Of a DNA stretch of 64,000 bases, positions 56,324 to 58,961 are shown one piece after another. Source of the stretch: Atherinomorus stipes (lineage: Eukaryota > Chordata > Actinopteri > Atheriniformes > Atherinidae); the NCBI GenBank assembly GCA_023101725.1, contig JALJCO010007894.1:186001-250000 (forward strand). The letters run 5' to 3'. Both the position numbers and the translations under genes were made by a program. Numbering within the stretch: the stretch's first letter is position 1; the number at the start of each line of letters is the position of its first letter. A model generated the notes under the pieces. That model saw nothing but the letters and a program-made list of their open reading frames with translations. It was not told the origin of the DNA and did no database searches.

Positions 56324-58961
56324 AAGTCTTTCAGTTGAGCTGGATCATTTGCTGACGGCAGAAGAATCCATAATTATCGCTTTCAGGGTTTGAATTTGCC
56401 GCGACTGTCTTTTTCCTGCATCAAAACTGCGGATGCAGCGTCATTTGACATCACGTCTGCAGGGCAGCGCGGGAAATTCAGACAACCAATTCCACCGCAT
56501 TTTGCAGCACACAGCCTGTTCAAGGCAACGGAGAGAAACGTGGGTGGAAACGTTAGTTTGGTATTTAGCGCTTCATCACCCATTAGCATTAAAAAAAATG
56601 GACATGCATGTTTGCTTTTTTTTTTATTCCTGCATCTAGTCTCTGGAAAATAAACTGCTTTAAATTCAATTTTGGGACTTTCATAAATAATAGAAAGATT
56701 TTTTATCAAGAGTGTTAAAACACAGGTTTCCTAAGAAATATGGTCATCGAGCTAAATTTTTCATCCCAAACTTTACAATAGCACGTATTATGGAGTTGCT
56801 GGTGACACACACCAGCAACTGGTATTGCCAAACATAACGGTGTAACAGACTGGAAACCACAACTGGGAACTGCTGAATCTCTTTCTAGGAAGTTTCAGAC
56901 CCAAGAATGTGCATAAAATAGGTTTATGCACTTAAAAATGGGTCAAAAGCATATCATTTTAAAGGTTCTCAAACTTATTGTTTTAACAGTGCAATATTCA
57001 GTAGATATTACCAGGATAGAAAATACCTGTCGAACACACTGATAAATTGTATTTTTTAACCAGCTTAAAACTCCTACTGTAGAGCTACAGTACATGCAGC
57101 ACTTCAAACCAGTGAGCTTCTCTCTCTGTCTGGATCTCCTCACACTACGACCAATTACTATCCATTGTGGTGTACACACCACACAGGACAAACACTTGTA
57201 AATTTATAGCGATGCTAACAGGATTTAGGTACTTTTAGCCCCTTTAAGAAATATTGCTTCCATAAGCTACTCCTCACTTTAAAATGTATGGAAGCCTGAG
57301 CATCAGTGACCTTACAGATGGTTATGGGGATGAACAAGTAGCCAACATGTTTGTGATATGAAGATATAGATCCATATACAAGACATATCAATGCCTGGAA
57401 TATAGATCAATATTCTGGAAGCTATCATTATTTGTATTACAAATGAAAATATTCATCAAGCCCATTTAAAAATGGTTTGGCCTCATTTTTTAAGTTGGCT
57501 GAAAATTTGCCAATCTGGCGCACACTGTGCACAGGTGTTGATGTCATTAGACCACACCCCTTCTCATTCCAGAGATGCACATCACCTGATATGCTTAATT
57601 GGTAATAGGCTTTCGGCCTATACAGCTTGGAATAAGACAACATGCATAAAGAGGATGATGTGGTCAAAATACTCATTTGCGTAATAATTCTGCACTCCCT
57701 GTAGTGTCCACATGAGTGATGAGGCCTGTGCTCTAACAAAGTCTGTTACCTTAAGAATGCCTGTCTGTTCCGGGGCAACGCAATGAAATGGGCGTAAAAC
57801 ATGTCGAGATTGGTCGAGAGCTTCAGTGGTTCAGTGCAGTCAGTTGTTTTACTTCTGTGTTGGATATAAGACGTTTAAAAAAAACCTAATCTTTAATACT
57901 AAATTAGTTTCTATAGTGGCGAGGGAGACATATTTAGCTGATATATGCCTGTAGTTGACTTTTGGAACGTTTAAAAAGCATGATACAGCTCCTTTAAACC
58001 ATCTGTCTAGAAGACAATCCTCCCCAAAACCTCTACAATGAAATCATAAATGGCCAGCCAACTATCTTCAATTATTTTGATGTAACAAACATTTCTAACC
58101 AGTATTTTGTCAACTCCATCACTGAAGTGGCGCTATACCTTTAAGCTAAACATGTTTCAATACAACACCCCCCCCCCCAAAAAAACAGGTGTTTGATATG
58201 AAATGAAACATTCAAACAAATTGAGGTAAAAAATACCAGTTTATAATGTATATCATCATAATGTAAAACAAATATATTGTGATGTGATATTTGGTCCATA
58301 TTGCACAGCCCTAATGCAATATATACTGCAGGGTTAGAAAAAAAAAAAAAAATCACAATGTCAGTTTTTTCCAACATTGTGCAGCCGTAGAGGAGGGGGC
58401 GAGTCTGAATATACTCACAAATCATCTTTGAAGCTGAGAGCAAACTTGGGCTGCTCCCCAAGAGATGGCAGTGAGTTTCTCTGCTGCAGTGCTATGCCCT
58501 CTAGATATGACGCCTCAGCATGATCTCTGGAAAACAAGCCTCATTAATGCTGTTACAAAGCAAACTATTGTTAATATATCAGCCATGTGGATCATTAGGA
58601 CCCAAAAGCTCAACTTGGAGCTGGCCAACATCTTTCATTTCACTGAACTTAAATGTGATTATTAATATACTAGTAAAACTGAGTCAAAATATGACAGTTA
58701 AATGAACCTGTGTGGTTTACATTGACATTAATGCATGAGTCACACAAGTCACATCTGTCCAAAAGAGATGAAAAACACATGCTCGCACCTGTTGTCAGAT
58801 CCGGGTCTAATTTTAGCGACTGTAGAGGCAGCCACTGGCAGCCCTGGGCCTGAACCCAATGTCACATTCCCCAGTGTGGCACGGCCATTGGTGTTTTCCA
58901 GAGATTTCTCAAGGAAACTGGGGAAGGCTTCATCCTCCAACTTATAAAAAGTCTCTGCCAT
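8676..58961 (-). CDS. cep192: cep192, complete coding region in 51 coding exons (centrosomal protein 192 / SPD-2 homologue)
   Basis: Cep192 is the pericentriolar scaffold that recruits Aurora A, Plk1, Plk4 and pericentriolar material, and so drives centriole duplication and mitotic spindle assembly. I traced 51 coding exons; joined, they give 8241 nt with no internal stop and matching phase at every junction (2746 residues; human about 2540). Family landmarks appear in order: an N-terminal conserved block with LPVAASTVAK, in which T47 aligns with the human Plk1-docking T44; an acidic segment DDDIDLNNLPDDELEVYF near 213-230 like the Plk4-binding region; VVYQNEEGQWVTDLAYY near 637-653 in the Aurora-A-binding region; SYLRLSLGEFF near 745; STIASAIANASV near 887; then a continuous Ig-like/ASH SPD-2 region from about 1575 to the end. 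The start at 58961 has a strong Kozak context (A at -3, G at +4). Identity is certain from family knowledge; individual splice sites are read by eye. Confidence 0.97.
9134..9308 (+). mobile_element. Tc1-like element terminal fragment
   Basis: Starts TACAGCGGAGCCAAAAGTAT and runs through AAAGATGAGAGACG to TTTATTTGCAAATGATGGTG, the typical 5' terminal stretch of a common teleost Tc1 family. No transposase is attached. Confidence 0.7.
9490..10415. mobile_element. GTCAGAATTCTGAC low-complexity element, copy 1
   Basis: Made of imperfect, alternately inverted modules of AAAGTCAGAATTCTGACTTT type with long A and T runs. The right end, CTTCAGTGGCCCTAAT at 10400-10415, matches the terminal repeat of the copy at 61867-62859. 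The left terminus is not found. Lies in cep192 intron 51. Confidence 0.7.
10416..11055. other. Rest of cep192 intron 51
   Basis: Unique-looking sequence between the low-complexity element and exon 51. No convincing gene or repeat was recognised; short open frames on both strands lack family similarity. Confidence 0.5.
11056..11114 (-). CDS. cep192: cep192 exon 51
   Basis: Residues 2684-2703, LTFVKPREPFHTKHSQYSLR (human LKFLSPREPFYVKHSKYSLR). Acceptor CTTGCAG, donor GTGAGT. Confidence 0.96.
11427..11553 (-). CDS. cep192: cep192 exon 50
   Basis: Residues 2641-2683, RRGVYSPQELYTF and GEFSTLKVNIRNNSSDTHE (human RGVYAPEDVYRF, STLKVNLRNNS type). Of two adjacent AG acceptors, phase selects the one giving SQEEAV. 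Confidence 0.95.
11670..12440. repeat. Composite repeat block with TCTCGCGAGA-like palindromes (intron 49)
   Basis: Contains a TAGGGGTATGACAAAATATC start, an AATCTCGCAAGAT/ATCTTGCGAGATT inverted pair, a TAGGGATGCACC element from 11833, and a second palindromic element 11992-12233. The same parts occur in opposite orientation at 13797-14258. Confidence 0.6.
12321..12388. repeat. Near-perfect 68-bp palindrome
   Basis: Arms GTTTTAAGCCGTTTAAATAT... and its complement meet around G12354. Arms are 33-34 nt with a single one-base indel, so the site can form a cruciform or hairpin. Inside the intron 49 composite repeat. Confidence 0.9.
13093..13205 (-). CDS. cep192: cep192 exon 49
   Basis: Residues 2604-2641, a variable basic linker ending VKSWRKSDASAGKT. 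Little direct similarity; supported by good splice sites (TCCACAG, GTGAGC) and by phase on both sides. Confidence 0.82.
13797..13964. mobile_element. TAGGGATGCACGATATAATC element fragment
   Basis: hAT-like terminus at 13797 followed by CATCGGCCACCGGATAT. Its right half is the reverse complement of 12229-12420, showing both are copies of one family. Confidence 0.6.
13965..14258. mobile_element. TAGGGGTGGGAAA palindromic element (intron 48)
   Basis: Termini TAGGGGTGGGGAAAAAATAT and ATATTTTTTCCCACC. The centre is an inverted set of AAATCTCGTGAGATTT-like motifs. Related copies at 11992-12233, 30046-30254 and 50828-51110. Confidence 0.75.
14446..14565 (-). CDS. cep192: cep192 exon 48
   Basis: Residues 2564-2603, PVTFMPRDRGDYVQFWDLEC, nearly identical to human. 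Acceptor CTTCCCCAG, donor GTGAGG. Confidence 0.97.
15098..15193 (-). CDS. cep192: cep192 exon 47
   Basis: Residues 2532-2563, EDVYRATYTAFRCAKVSGTL (human GDVFRATYAAFRCSPISGLL). Acceptor GTTCTCAG, donor GTAAAC. Confidence 0.96.
15548..16214. mobile_element. 667-bp MITE with perfect 18-bp inverted termini
   Basis: TAAAGGCCTTTACACACC at 15548-15565 is exactly repeated in inverse at 16197-16214. The outer 12 bases TAAAGGCCTTTA are themselves palindromic, so the target duplication cannot be read unambiguously. No transposase. Intron 46. Confidence 0.88.
16401..17770 (+). repeat. Four-unit ~350-bp tandem array (intron 46)
   Basis: The anchor CAAGGCTGTA or close variant recurs at 16411, 16759, 17132 and 17484 (spacing 348, 373, 352). 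Each unit carries an A-run, an AT microsatellite, a conserved GTGTCAGTTTGTCCAATAAA-type stretch, and in later units GGTACCATTTTGGTACC. The units are diverged. Confidence 0.9.
18453..18529 (-). CDS. cep192: cep192 exon 46
   Basis: Residues 2506-2531, VEVRWYLSSFAPPYVK (human VKWHLSSLAPPYVK). Donor GTATGA; the acceptor follows a run reading GCTTCAG. Confidence 0.95.
18679..18901 (-). CDS. cep192: cep192 exon 45
   Basis: Residues 2432-2506, FIKVQIRRDLALD, then an Ala/Ser/Thr-rich linker, then TLQALVEISNKAIVFPS. Acceptor GGTTCAG, donor GTAGGA. Confidence 0.93.
19252..19460 (+). mobile_element. Truncated copy of a TTAAAGYGATAC MITE
   Basis: Shares GCTCCAGGTCAC, AAAGTTACAATGTCTGG and GGGTCAAAGGTT with 43971-44320; the left end is missing. 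Intron 44. Confidence 0.7.
19557..19662 (-). CDS. cep192: cep192 exon 44
   Basis: Residues 2396-2431, SQLQILISPNPSLSTKSALL and PWSGQIYVQCDGQQK. Donor GTACAG. Confidence 0.95.
19902..20025 (-). CDS. cep192: cep192 exon 43
   Basis: Residues 2355-2396, WPAHCLTITPQHGVIEP (human WPAHCLTVTPQHGCVAP). Acceptor CTTTGCAG, donor GTAAGA. Confidence 0.96.
20115..20193 (-). CDS. cep192: cep192 exon 42
   Basis: Residues 2329-2355, SWTIHPQQLVLAAPTI (human PWTVLPEHLILVAPS). Acceptor CTTTCAG, donor GTAAGT. Confidence 0.92.
20295..20385 (-). CDS. cep192: cep192 exon 41
   Basis: Residues 2298-2328, NASLDVLPVKDPQG as in human. Acceptor ATTCCCAG, donor GTAATG. Confidence 0.94.
20484..20628 (-). CDS. cep192: cep192 exon 40
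   Basis: Residues 2250-2298, YDLPQRPNEAHIFYSNMSRV (human YDLPQRPNDVQLFYGSM). Acceptor CCTCTGCAG, donor GTAACG. Confidence 0.95.
20662..22363. mobile_element. CAGTGCTGGG hAT-type element containing a nested MITE (intron 39)
   Basis: The left end CAGTGCTGGGAAATTTACTT and right end AAGTAGTGCTG at about 22352-22362 are diverged termini of a common fish hAT group. A separate inverted-repeat element (21497-22232) sits inside. No transposase frame found. Confidence 0.55.
21497..22232. mobile_element. 736-bp MITE with TTAAAGCGGAACT termini
   Basis: TTAAAGCGGAACT at the left and AGTTCTGCTTTAA at the right are inverted copies with one mismatch. It is internally unique apart from a GC-richer centre and has no coding capacity. 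Confidence 0.7.
22546..22655 (-). CDS. cep192: cep192 exon 39
   Basis: Residues 2213-2250, LLESKPEAAMKAL then LLKNIDFNEKF, corresponding to human LLHKPEMIKQIL. Acceptor follows CTTGTAG, donor GTAAGA. Confidence 0.92.
22920..23041 (-). CDS. cep192: cep192 exon 38
   Basis: Residues 2173-2213, ending FCGDEVSRQQYRK (human FGGDEISRQQYRR). Acceptor GTTTTCAG, donor GTAAGA. Preceded by the 3.8-kb intron 37. Confidence 0.93.
23265..24430. repeat. ~31-bp minisatellite, interrupted (intron 37)
   Basis: Variable units of the type TTTGCAGCATTTTCTTGTTG followed by CAGTTTTCATA. A short stretch at 23275-23345 is in inverse orientation. Between 23438 and 23790 the array is broken by a CAGGGTTCCC-type repeat. 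The long open frame across it is a by-product of the periodicity. Confidence 0.92.
24950..25075 (+). mobile_element. LINE 3' tail (L2-like)
   Basis: TTGTAAAGCACTTTTATAAA followed by ATTGATTGATTGAATT is the characteristic 3' terminus of fish L2/Maui-type LINEs. No reverse transcriptase remains here. Confidence 0.65.
26098..26143 (+). mobile_element. LINE 3' tail with ATCC microsatellite
   Basis: TGAATTTCCCCAAGGGGATA then AATAAAGTTAATCTATCCATCC is the usual end of fish Rex1/L2-type LINEs. Confidence 0.65.
26206..26640. mobile_element. Nested A-rich insertion with TTATAGCTAACTAAAAC start
   Basis: Absent from the related element at 47.4 kb, where GTGGAAGG-type sequence runs on directly. Ends AACTATTATAACC, roughly inverse to the start ACTATTATAGC. 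Confidence 0.6.
26826..27086 (-). CDS. cep192: cep192 exon 37
   Basis: Residues 2086-2172, 87 whole codons, with IPLSGYGGTSNIILE and VRNTGSRAAFIKAVAF. Acceptor CTTCACCAG, donor GTAAGA. Confidence 0.97.
27174..27353 (-). CDS. cep192: cep192 exon 36
   Basis: Residues 2026-2085, 60 whole codons, with LLFAPTRVACMLAKLEIKQS. Acceptor GTTTTTCAG, donor GTGAGG. Confidence 0.97.
27658..28079. mobile_element. 422-bp fold-back MITE with ~80-bp inverted arms (intron 35)
   Basis: Left arm ACTGCAAAACTCAAAATCTT..., right arm ...AAGATTTTGAGTTTTTGTAGT. The arms stay complementary for about 80 bases with scattered mismatches. Confidence 0.88.
28112..28499 (-). mobile_element. TTAAAGTGATAC MITE, full copy
   Basis: Inverted termini TTAAAGTGATACCGTGTAAC and GTTACACAGTATAACTTTAA. 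The interior (GGAGTGGGCCCGTCTCTCAT) is the reverse complement of 43971-44320. Confidence 0.8.
29029..29119 (-). CDS. cep192: cep192 exon 35
   Basis: Residues 1995-2025, QLRLLIRGQDQDCFQ, identical to the human motif. Acceptor GTTTTTAG, donor GTAGAC. Confidence 0.97.
29521..29718 (-). CDS. cep192: cep192 exon 34
   Basis: Residues 1929-1995; SGPQYEVTLKGEV and PPILSNKQFVAWGGVTLGR are almost identical to human. The donor GTAGGC overlaps an alternative GTGTAG two bases earlier; phase selects GTAGGC. Confidence 0.95.
29800..30030 (+). mobile_element. L2-like LINE fragment (reverse-transcriptase C-terminal side)
   Basis: Broken plus-strand frames resemble the segment found at the end of L2/Rex1 ORF2: LHWLPV-like CTGGCTTCCAGTTCG, FKLLLF, then VLDCGTN in the place of APRLWN. 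Frame breaks and stops are present. Interrupted on the right by the palindromic element at 30046. Confidence 0.55.
30046..30254. mobile_element. Palindromic TAGGGGTGGGAAA element, short copy
   Basis: GGAGTGGGAAAAATATTGAT to CCGATATTTTTTTTCCCAGC with an internal AAATCTTGTGAGATTT palindrome. Inserted beside the LINE fragment in intron 33. Confidence 0.7.
30656..31140. repeat. Inverted repeat with ~120-130-bp arms (intron 33)
   Basis: Left arm 30656-30775 (AAAGGTCCATAAAAGTCC, CCTCCATACTGCTTGTCC) is repeated in inverse at 31011-31140. About 235 bp separates them. A fold-back MITE is likely. Confidence 0.88.
31202..31320 (-). CDS. cep192: cep192 exon 33
   Basis: Residues 1890-1929, ELLLKVGEERNIAVSFKAND (human LLLKPGEEHEVIVSFTPKD). 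Acceptor GTTTACAG, donor GTAAAT. Confidence 0.94.
31525..31617 (-). CDS. cep192: cep192 exon 32
   Basis: Residues 1859-1889, QQMLPLKNAGNIDVRLKLK (human HLPLKNAGNIEVYLDIK). Acceptor TTTGTCTAG, donor GTAATG. Confidence 0.95.
31893..32032 (-). CDS. cep192: cep192 exon 31
   Basis: Residues 1812-1858. RVDIEVDSPGPSHVIRSICL and ARVHAPKDLQ match human closely. Acceptor CTTTTCAG, donor GTAACC. Confidence 0.97.
32127..32190 (-). CDS. cep192: cep192 exon 30
   Basis: Residues 1791-1812, SPESFTVWVHFKAPHKYA. Acceptor TTCTTTTAG, donor GTAATG. Confidence 0.93.
32280..33704. mobile_element. 1.4-kb hAT-type element, degenerate target duplication (intron 29)
   Basis: Termini TAGGGATGTCTCGATA and TATCAGGACATCCCTA are inverted with two mismatches; flanks CTCACTAC and CAAACTAC agree at 6 of 8. 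No complete transposase frame. A frame at 33327-33630 has no family similarity. Confidence 0.78.
33834..33974 (-). CDS. cep192: cep192 exon 29
   Basis: Residues 1744-1790, NATAWGCFTFSK to VMNHVLHASYGE. Acceptor ATTCCTCCAG, donor GTAAGC. Confidence 0.94.
34045..34442. mobile_element. 398-bp hAT-type MITE (intron 28)
   Basis: Termini TATGGATAGACTGATACATC and ATCGGTCGATCCCTA; flanks AAATAGAC and TAACAGAC agree at 6 of 8. Family also at 6018-6290 and 42056-42256. Confidence 0.75.
35096..35274 (+). mobile_element. 179-bp poly-A insertion with perfect 16-bp target duplication (intron 28)
   Basis: AGAAATTTATACACGT occurs at 35080-35095 and at 35275-35290. The insert ends in an A-rich tail of about 25 nt. 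The non-A part includes GAGGGCGGGCCATATAGG and no recognisable gene. A LINE-mobilised short transcript, SINE or truncated retrocopy. Confidence 0.85.
36089..36214 (-). CDS. cep192: cep192 exon 28
   Basis: Residues 1702-1743, with LDFGDLPGSSTKSLPLRLMN then RTHATVPIRLVISA, strongly conserved. Donor GTGAGT. Confidence 0.96.
36354..36584 (-). CDS. cep192: cep192 exon 27
   Basis: Residues 1625-1701, 77 whole codons, with VLFIPPQAGVYRCTLSVCSW as in the human Ig-like domain. Acceptor TCTCTACAG, donor GTACAG. Confidence 0.97.
36734..36882 (-). CDS. cep192: cep192 exon 26, start of the C-terminal Ig-like region
   Basis: Residues 1575-1624. VPEELRFPHACCVGIASQT matches human VPEELKLPHACCVGIASQT. Acceptor ATCCTCAG, donor GTTAGC. 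Confidence 0.97.
37180..37382. repeat. Interspersed repeat shared with 25.4 and 49.4-49.7 kb
   Basis: GGTAGCTAGCGTCTAAAATA and AAAGTGGTTTGGAAGCAGCT appear in inverse at 25.45-25.55 and 49.58-49.65 kb. Part of a TAGGGATGCACAATAATTAT-type element. Intron 25. Confidence 0.6.
37405..38067. mobile_element. CAGGGTTCTT...AACCCTG element, about 660 bp (intron 25)
   Basis: CAGGGTTCTTGCAGG at the left and CACAAAAACCCTG at the right. The direct repeat CTAGTT flanks it at 37399-37404 and 38068-38073. Related fragments at 21.2 kb and 23.44 kb. Confidence 0.7.
38109..38252 (-). CDS. cep192: cep192 exon 25
   Basis: Residues 1527-1575, with PMGISGAAESHHLPRPHQSQ and VTGGLEELR. It joins to exon 24 only if the GC donor is used. 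Donor GTAGCA. Confidence 0.88.
38463..39132 (-). CDS. cep192: cep192 exon 24 (GC donor)
   Basis: Residues 1304-1527, 670 nt, including MALSTTIIRFSPTPPMEPD and a hydrophobic/proline-rich part, YVPIPSFKPQCPGLIDLSHK. The only phase-compatible donor is ACAG|GCATGT, a GC donor. The GT four bases further on would put exon 25 into a frame with an early stop. Confidence 0.93.
39493..40584. mobile_element. 1.09-kb hAT-type element carrying an extreme GC tract (intron 23)
   Basis: Termini TAGGGATGCACCGATAATTC and TTCGGTGCATCCCTA; flanks ATGAAAAC and GTGAAAAC agree at 7 of 8. The interior holds CATTTTCGGTTTTCGGCTGA-type sequence at both ends and a GC-only core. Confidence 0.87.
39997..40275. repeat. 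Nearly pure G+C tract
   Basis: About 280 bp with only a handful of A or T, made of long G runs followed by long C runs (C17 or so near 40207). Frames on the plus strand are Pro/Gly/Arg/Ala-only translations of low-complexity DNA, not genes. Confidence 0.93.
40585..42055. other. Remainder of cep192 intron 23
   Basis: No gene. Scraps include GGCCGATATTTGTG near 40945 and a TGTAGCTCAGGTGGAAGAGC stretch at 41857-41877 resembling the A-box side of a tRNA-derived SINE, without a matching B box. Confidence 0.5.
42056..42256. mobile_element. hAT-like family fragment
   Basis: Shares ACTTTTCATTGTATCCTTCA and GATATCGGCC with the copies at 6.0 and 34.0 kb. Intron 23, close to exon 23. Confidence 0.55.
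42417..42573 (-). CDS. cep192: cep192 exon 23
   Basis: Residues 1251-1303, with LSRLTYISMNDGTVVPT (human VSRLTYVSEPE). Acceptor CTTTCCAG, donor GTAGAG. Confidence 0.94.
42680..42785 (-). CDS. cep192: cep192 exon 22
   Basis: Residues 1216-1251. EESQSNFRPSTSPLTHSSPS matches human QESFRPSTSPLSHSSPS. Donor GTATTG; acceptor follows CCTCAAG. Confidence 0.94.
42911..43742 (-). CDS. cep192: cep192 exon 21 (largest exon)
   Basis: Residues 939-1216, 832 nt. Begins near FDIEKYLKKADLSG, matching human DMEKYLKK, then a long Ser/Pro/Lys-rich disordered segment and EKHVGFSCR near the end. The human Plk1-regulated S995 falls in the corresponding region, but I could not assign the equivalent residue. Acceptor TCTCTTTAG, donor GTAAGT. 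Confidence 0.95.
43971..44320 (+). mobile_element. TTAAAGCGATAC MITE, full copy (intron 20)
   Basis: Termini TTAAAGCGATACTAACTTTT and AAAGTTACATGGTATACGTT; interior GCTCCAGGTCACGTGATCCA shared with 28.1 and 19.3 kb. Confidence 0.8.
44448..44760 (-). mobile_element. Tc1-like terminal remnant
   Basis: The start ACTGCTCATAAGTTTGGGAA resembles the terminus of fish Tc1 elements. No transposase motif is legible. Confidence 0.35.
44829..45092 (-). CDS. cep192: cep192 exon 20
   Basis: Residues 851-938, 88 whole codons. ISTIASAIANASVSTDPSQL is almost identical to human Cep192. Acceptor TTTTTAG, donor GTAAGA. Confidence 0.97.
45093..46574 (-). other. cep192: cep192 intron 19
   Basis: No gene recognised. 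The plus-strand frame 45230-45655 and minus-strand frame 46181-46636 are open but match no family. A weak inverse similarity (GGTATCAGATGTGCTGGGGC near 45278 against GGTACCAGATGTGCTCGGGT on the other strand near 46330) suggests a decayed fold-back element. Confidence 0.5.
46575..46657 (-). CDS. cep192: cep192 exon 19
   Basis: Residues 823-850, poorly conserved linker with HAPGERMSPKGDTDPEP. Supported mainly by splice sites and phase; acceptor TCTGTGTAG, donor GTACAT. Confidence 0.82.
46750..46891 (-). CDS. cep192: cep192 exon 18
   Basis: Residues 776-823, starting PSFGYVITSPEKREP, which continues the conserved block of exon 17. Acceptor TTCCTTTAG, donor GTATGT. Confidence 0.94.
47086..47307 (-). 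CDS. cep192: cep192 exon 17
   Basis: Residues 702-775, 74 whole codons. DDSYLRLSLGEFFGQRSEAL matches the human family block. Acceptor TTCTCTCAG, donor GTAATT. Confidence 0.96.
47448..47963 (+). mobile_element. TAGGGCTG hAT-type element, copy 2, with 7/8 target duplication (intron 16)
   Basis: Left end TAAGGCTGCTCGATTATGG, right end TAATTGCACAGCCCTA; flanks GTAAAAAG and GTAAGAAG agree at 7 of 8. Lacks the insertions seen in copy 1. Confidence 0.85.
48556..48620 (-). CDS. cep192: cep192 exon 16
   Basis: Residues 680-701, reading KDQEEFENEHQFMQ, a conserved block after the Aurora-A segment. Donor GTTTGT. Confidence 0.92.
48741..48890 (-). CDS. cep192: cep192 exon 15, Aurora-A-binding-like segment
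   Basis: Residues 630-680. VVYQNEEGQWVTDLAYYSCF is nearly identical to human Cep192 in the region known to bind Aurora A. Acceptor TCTGTAG, donor GTAAGT. Confidence 0.96.
48987..49889. mobile_element. AAGGATGGGCG...CGCCCATCCCT element with nested second element (intron 14)
   Basis: Inverted termini AAGGATGGGCG and CGCCCATCCCT. Inside is a TAGGGATGCACAATAATTAT element at 49367-49775 with its own inverted ends. Its right end is about 20 bp from the exon 14 donor. Confidence 0.75.
49367..49775. mobile_element. Nested TAGGGATGCA element
   Basis: Termini TAGGGATGCACAATAATTAT and TTATCATGCATCCCTA; interior GCTTCACAGGGGAGACCC shared with 25.47 kb. Confidence 0.7.
49909..50167 (-). CDS. cep192: cep192 exon 14
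   Basis: Residues 544-630, acidic (VLVQDCDDSDGVDEPDG, HQEEDDSDEGWNHCPDNM). Donor GTTGCT. A transposon terminus lies only about 20 bp beyond this donor. Confidence 0.92.
50260..50415 (-). CDS. cep192: cep192 exon 13
   Basis: Residues 492-543, 52 whole codons, with DRLLDSVYLRNGTGLRR. Acceptor TTCCAACAG, donor GTACGA. Confidence 0.9.
50828..51110. mobile_element. TAGGGGTGGGAAA palindromic element, full copy (intron 12)
   Basis: TAGGGGTGGGAAAAATATGG to TTTTCCCACCCCTA with an inner series of AAATCTCGTGGGATTT / AAATCTCACGAGATTT motifs. Confidence 0.8.
51671..51790 (-). CDS. cep192: cep192 exon 12
   Basis: Residues 452-491, 40 whole codons, with PQRLSVNWSMMLDRQEAL. Acceptor ATTTTACAG, donor GTGAGT. 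Confidence 0.91.
52077..52294 (-). CDS. cep192: cep192 exon 11
   Basis: Residues 379-451; Gly/Ser/Asp-rich start, then STIPLPVNAVHTTYDALRGL. Acceptor follows ACACCAG, donor GTGGGA. Confidence 0.9.
52424..52574 (-). CDS. cep192: cep192 exon 10
   Basis: Residues 329-379, low-complexity and disordered (EGGSSDDEASAGRSG). Donor GTGTTA is weak, but the phase joins correctly to exon 11. Confidence 0.88.
52719..52871 (-). CDS. cep192: cep192 exon 9
   Basis: Residues 278-328, 51 whole codons, with acidic CPASDEDTEDELESARR. Acceptor CTACTTCAG, donor GTTAGA. Confidence 0.9.
53002..53079 (-). CDS. cep192: cep192 exon 8
   Basis: Residues 252-277, 26 whole codons, reading EMAAASDVSETSSTEARYQF. Donor GTGAGT. 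Confidence 0.9.
53247..53362 (-). CDS. cep192: cep192 exon 7, acidic Plk4-binding-like segment
   Basis: Residues 213-251. Opens with DDDIDLNNLPDDELEVYFNK, which aligns with the human acidic stretch known to bind the Plk4 cryptic polo box. Acceptor follows GCCCCCAG, donor GTAAGA. Confidence 0.94.
53525..53660 (-). CDS. cep192: cep192 exon 6
   Basis: Residues 168-213, serine- and acid-rich, containing EKLMSVDSMNSDIT just before the Plk4-binding-like segment. Acceptor CTTTCTCAG, donor GTACGC. Confidence 0.92.
53823..53884 (-). CDS. cep192: cep192 exon 5
   Basis: Short exon, residues 147-167, reading LSTGLLSFAQFRQKERADTK. Acceptor CCTGATAG is pyrimidine-poor; donor GTACAG. The phase fits both neighbours. 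Confidence 0.88.
54013..54110. repeat. TAGGGATGTTCGAAT repeat fragment
   Basis: Related to 6290-6475 and 1-135 (ATATACAGACAACCGTGAGG). Intron 4. Confidence 0.5.
54300..54480 (+). repeat. Repeat shared with 56.13-56.64 kb
   Basis: GGGAAATTCGGCCACCGAAT and GCAGCACACAGCCTGTTCAA recur at 56.47-56.52 kb, followed in both by CTTCGTCACCCAT-type sequence. Family not recognised. Confidence 0.6.
54581..55234. mobile_element. 654-bp fold-back MITE with ~260-bp inverted arms (intron 4)
   Basis: The left end TAAAGGATAAGTTTATTTTT is inverted at the right (AAACTTATCCTTTA). Arms extend through GACGGGGCAGCGACTATATA to CATTCTACTTAAAG with modest divergence. Confidence 0.92.
55392..55401. promoter_or_regulatory. 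Intact TCTCGCGAGA palindrome
   Basis: Exact match to the BANP-type promoter motif, 74 bp from an ATGCTGGGAAATGAAGTT stretch (about 55319-55336) that resembles the ZNF143/THAP11 motif. In intron 4. Repeat context suggests a transposon origin. Confidence 0.4.
55655..55812 (-). CDS. cep192: cep192 exon 4
   Basis: Residues 94-147, containing NAEDFIAAHRLSDVLVK. Acceptor TTTTACAG, donor GTTCAG. It follows a 2.6-kb intron. Confidence 0.92.
55813..58418 (-). other. cep192: cep192 intron 3
   Basis: 2.6 kb. Holds the second copy of the 54.3-kb repeat (56130-56640), an A40 run at 56282-56321, a C run near 58168, and a decayed hAT-like end (CACAGCCCTAATGC) near 58303. No gene recognised. Confidence 0.7.
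56130..56645 (+). repeat. Second copy of the 54.3-kb repeat
   Basis: Opens GGGACTTGAGGCAAGATTAAG and contains GCAGCACACAGCCTGTTCAA, then GGACATGCATGTTTGC. Longer than the copy at 54.3 kb and interrupted by the long A run. Confidence 0.6.
58419..58526 (-). CDS. cep192: cep192 exon 3
   Basis: Residues 58-94, reading HAEASYLEGIALQQRN and ending KFALSFKDD. Acceptor TTTTCCAG, donor GTGAGT. Enters and leaves in phase 2. Confidence 0.93.
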
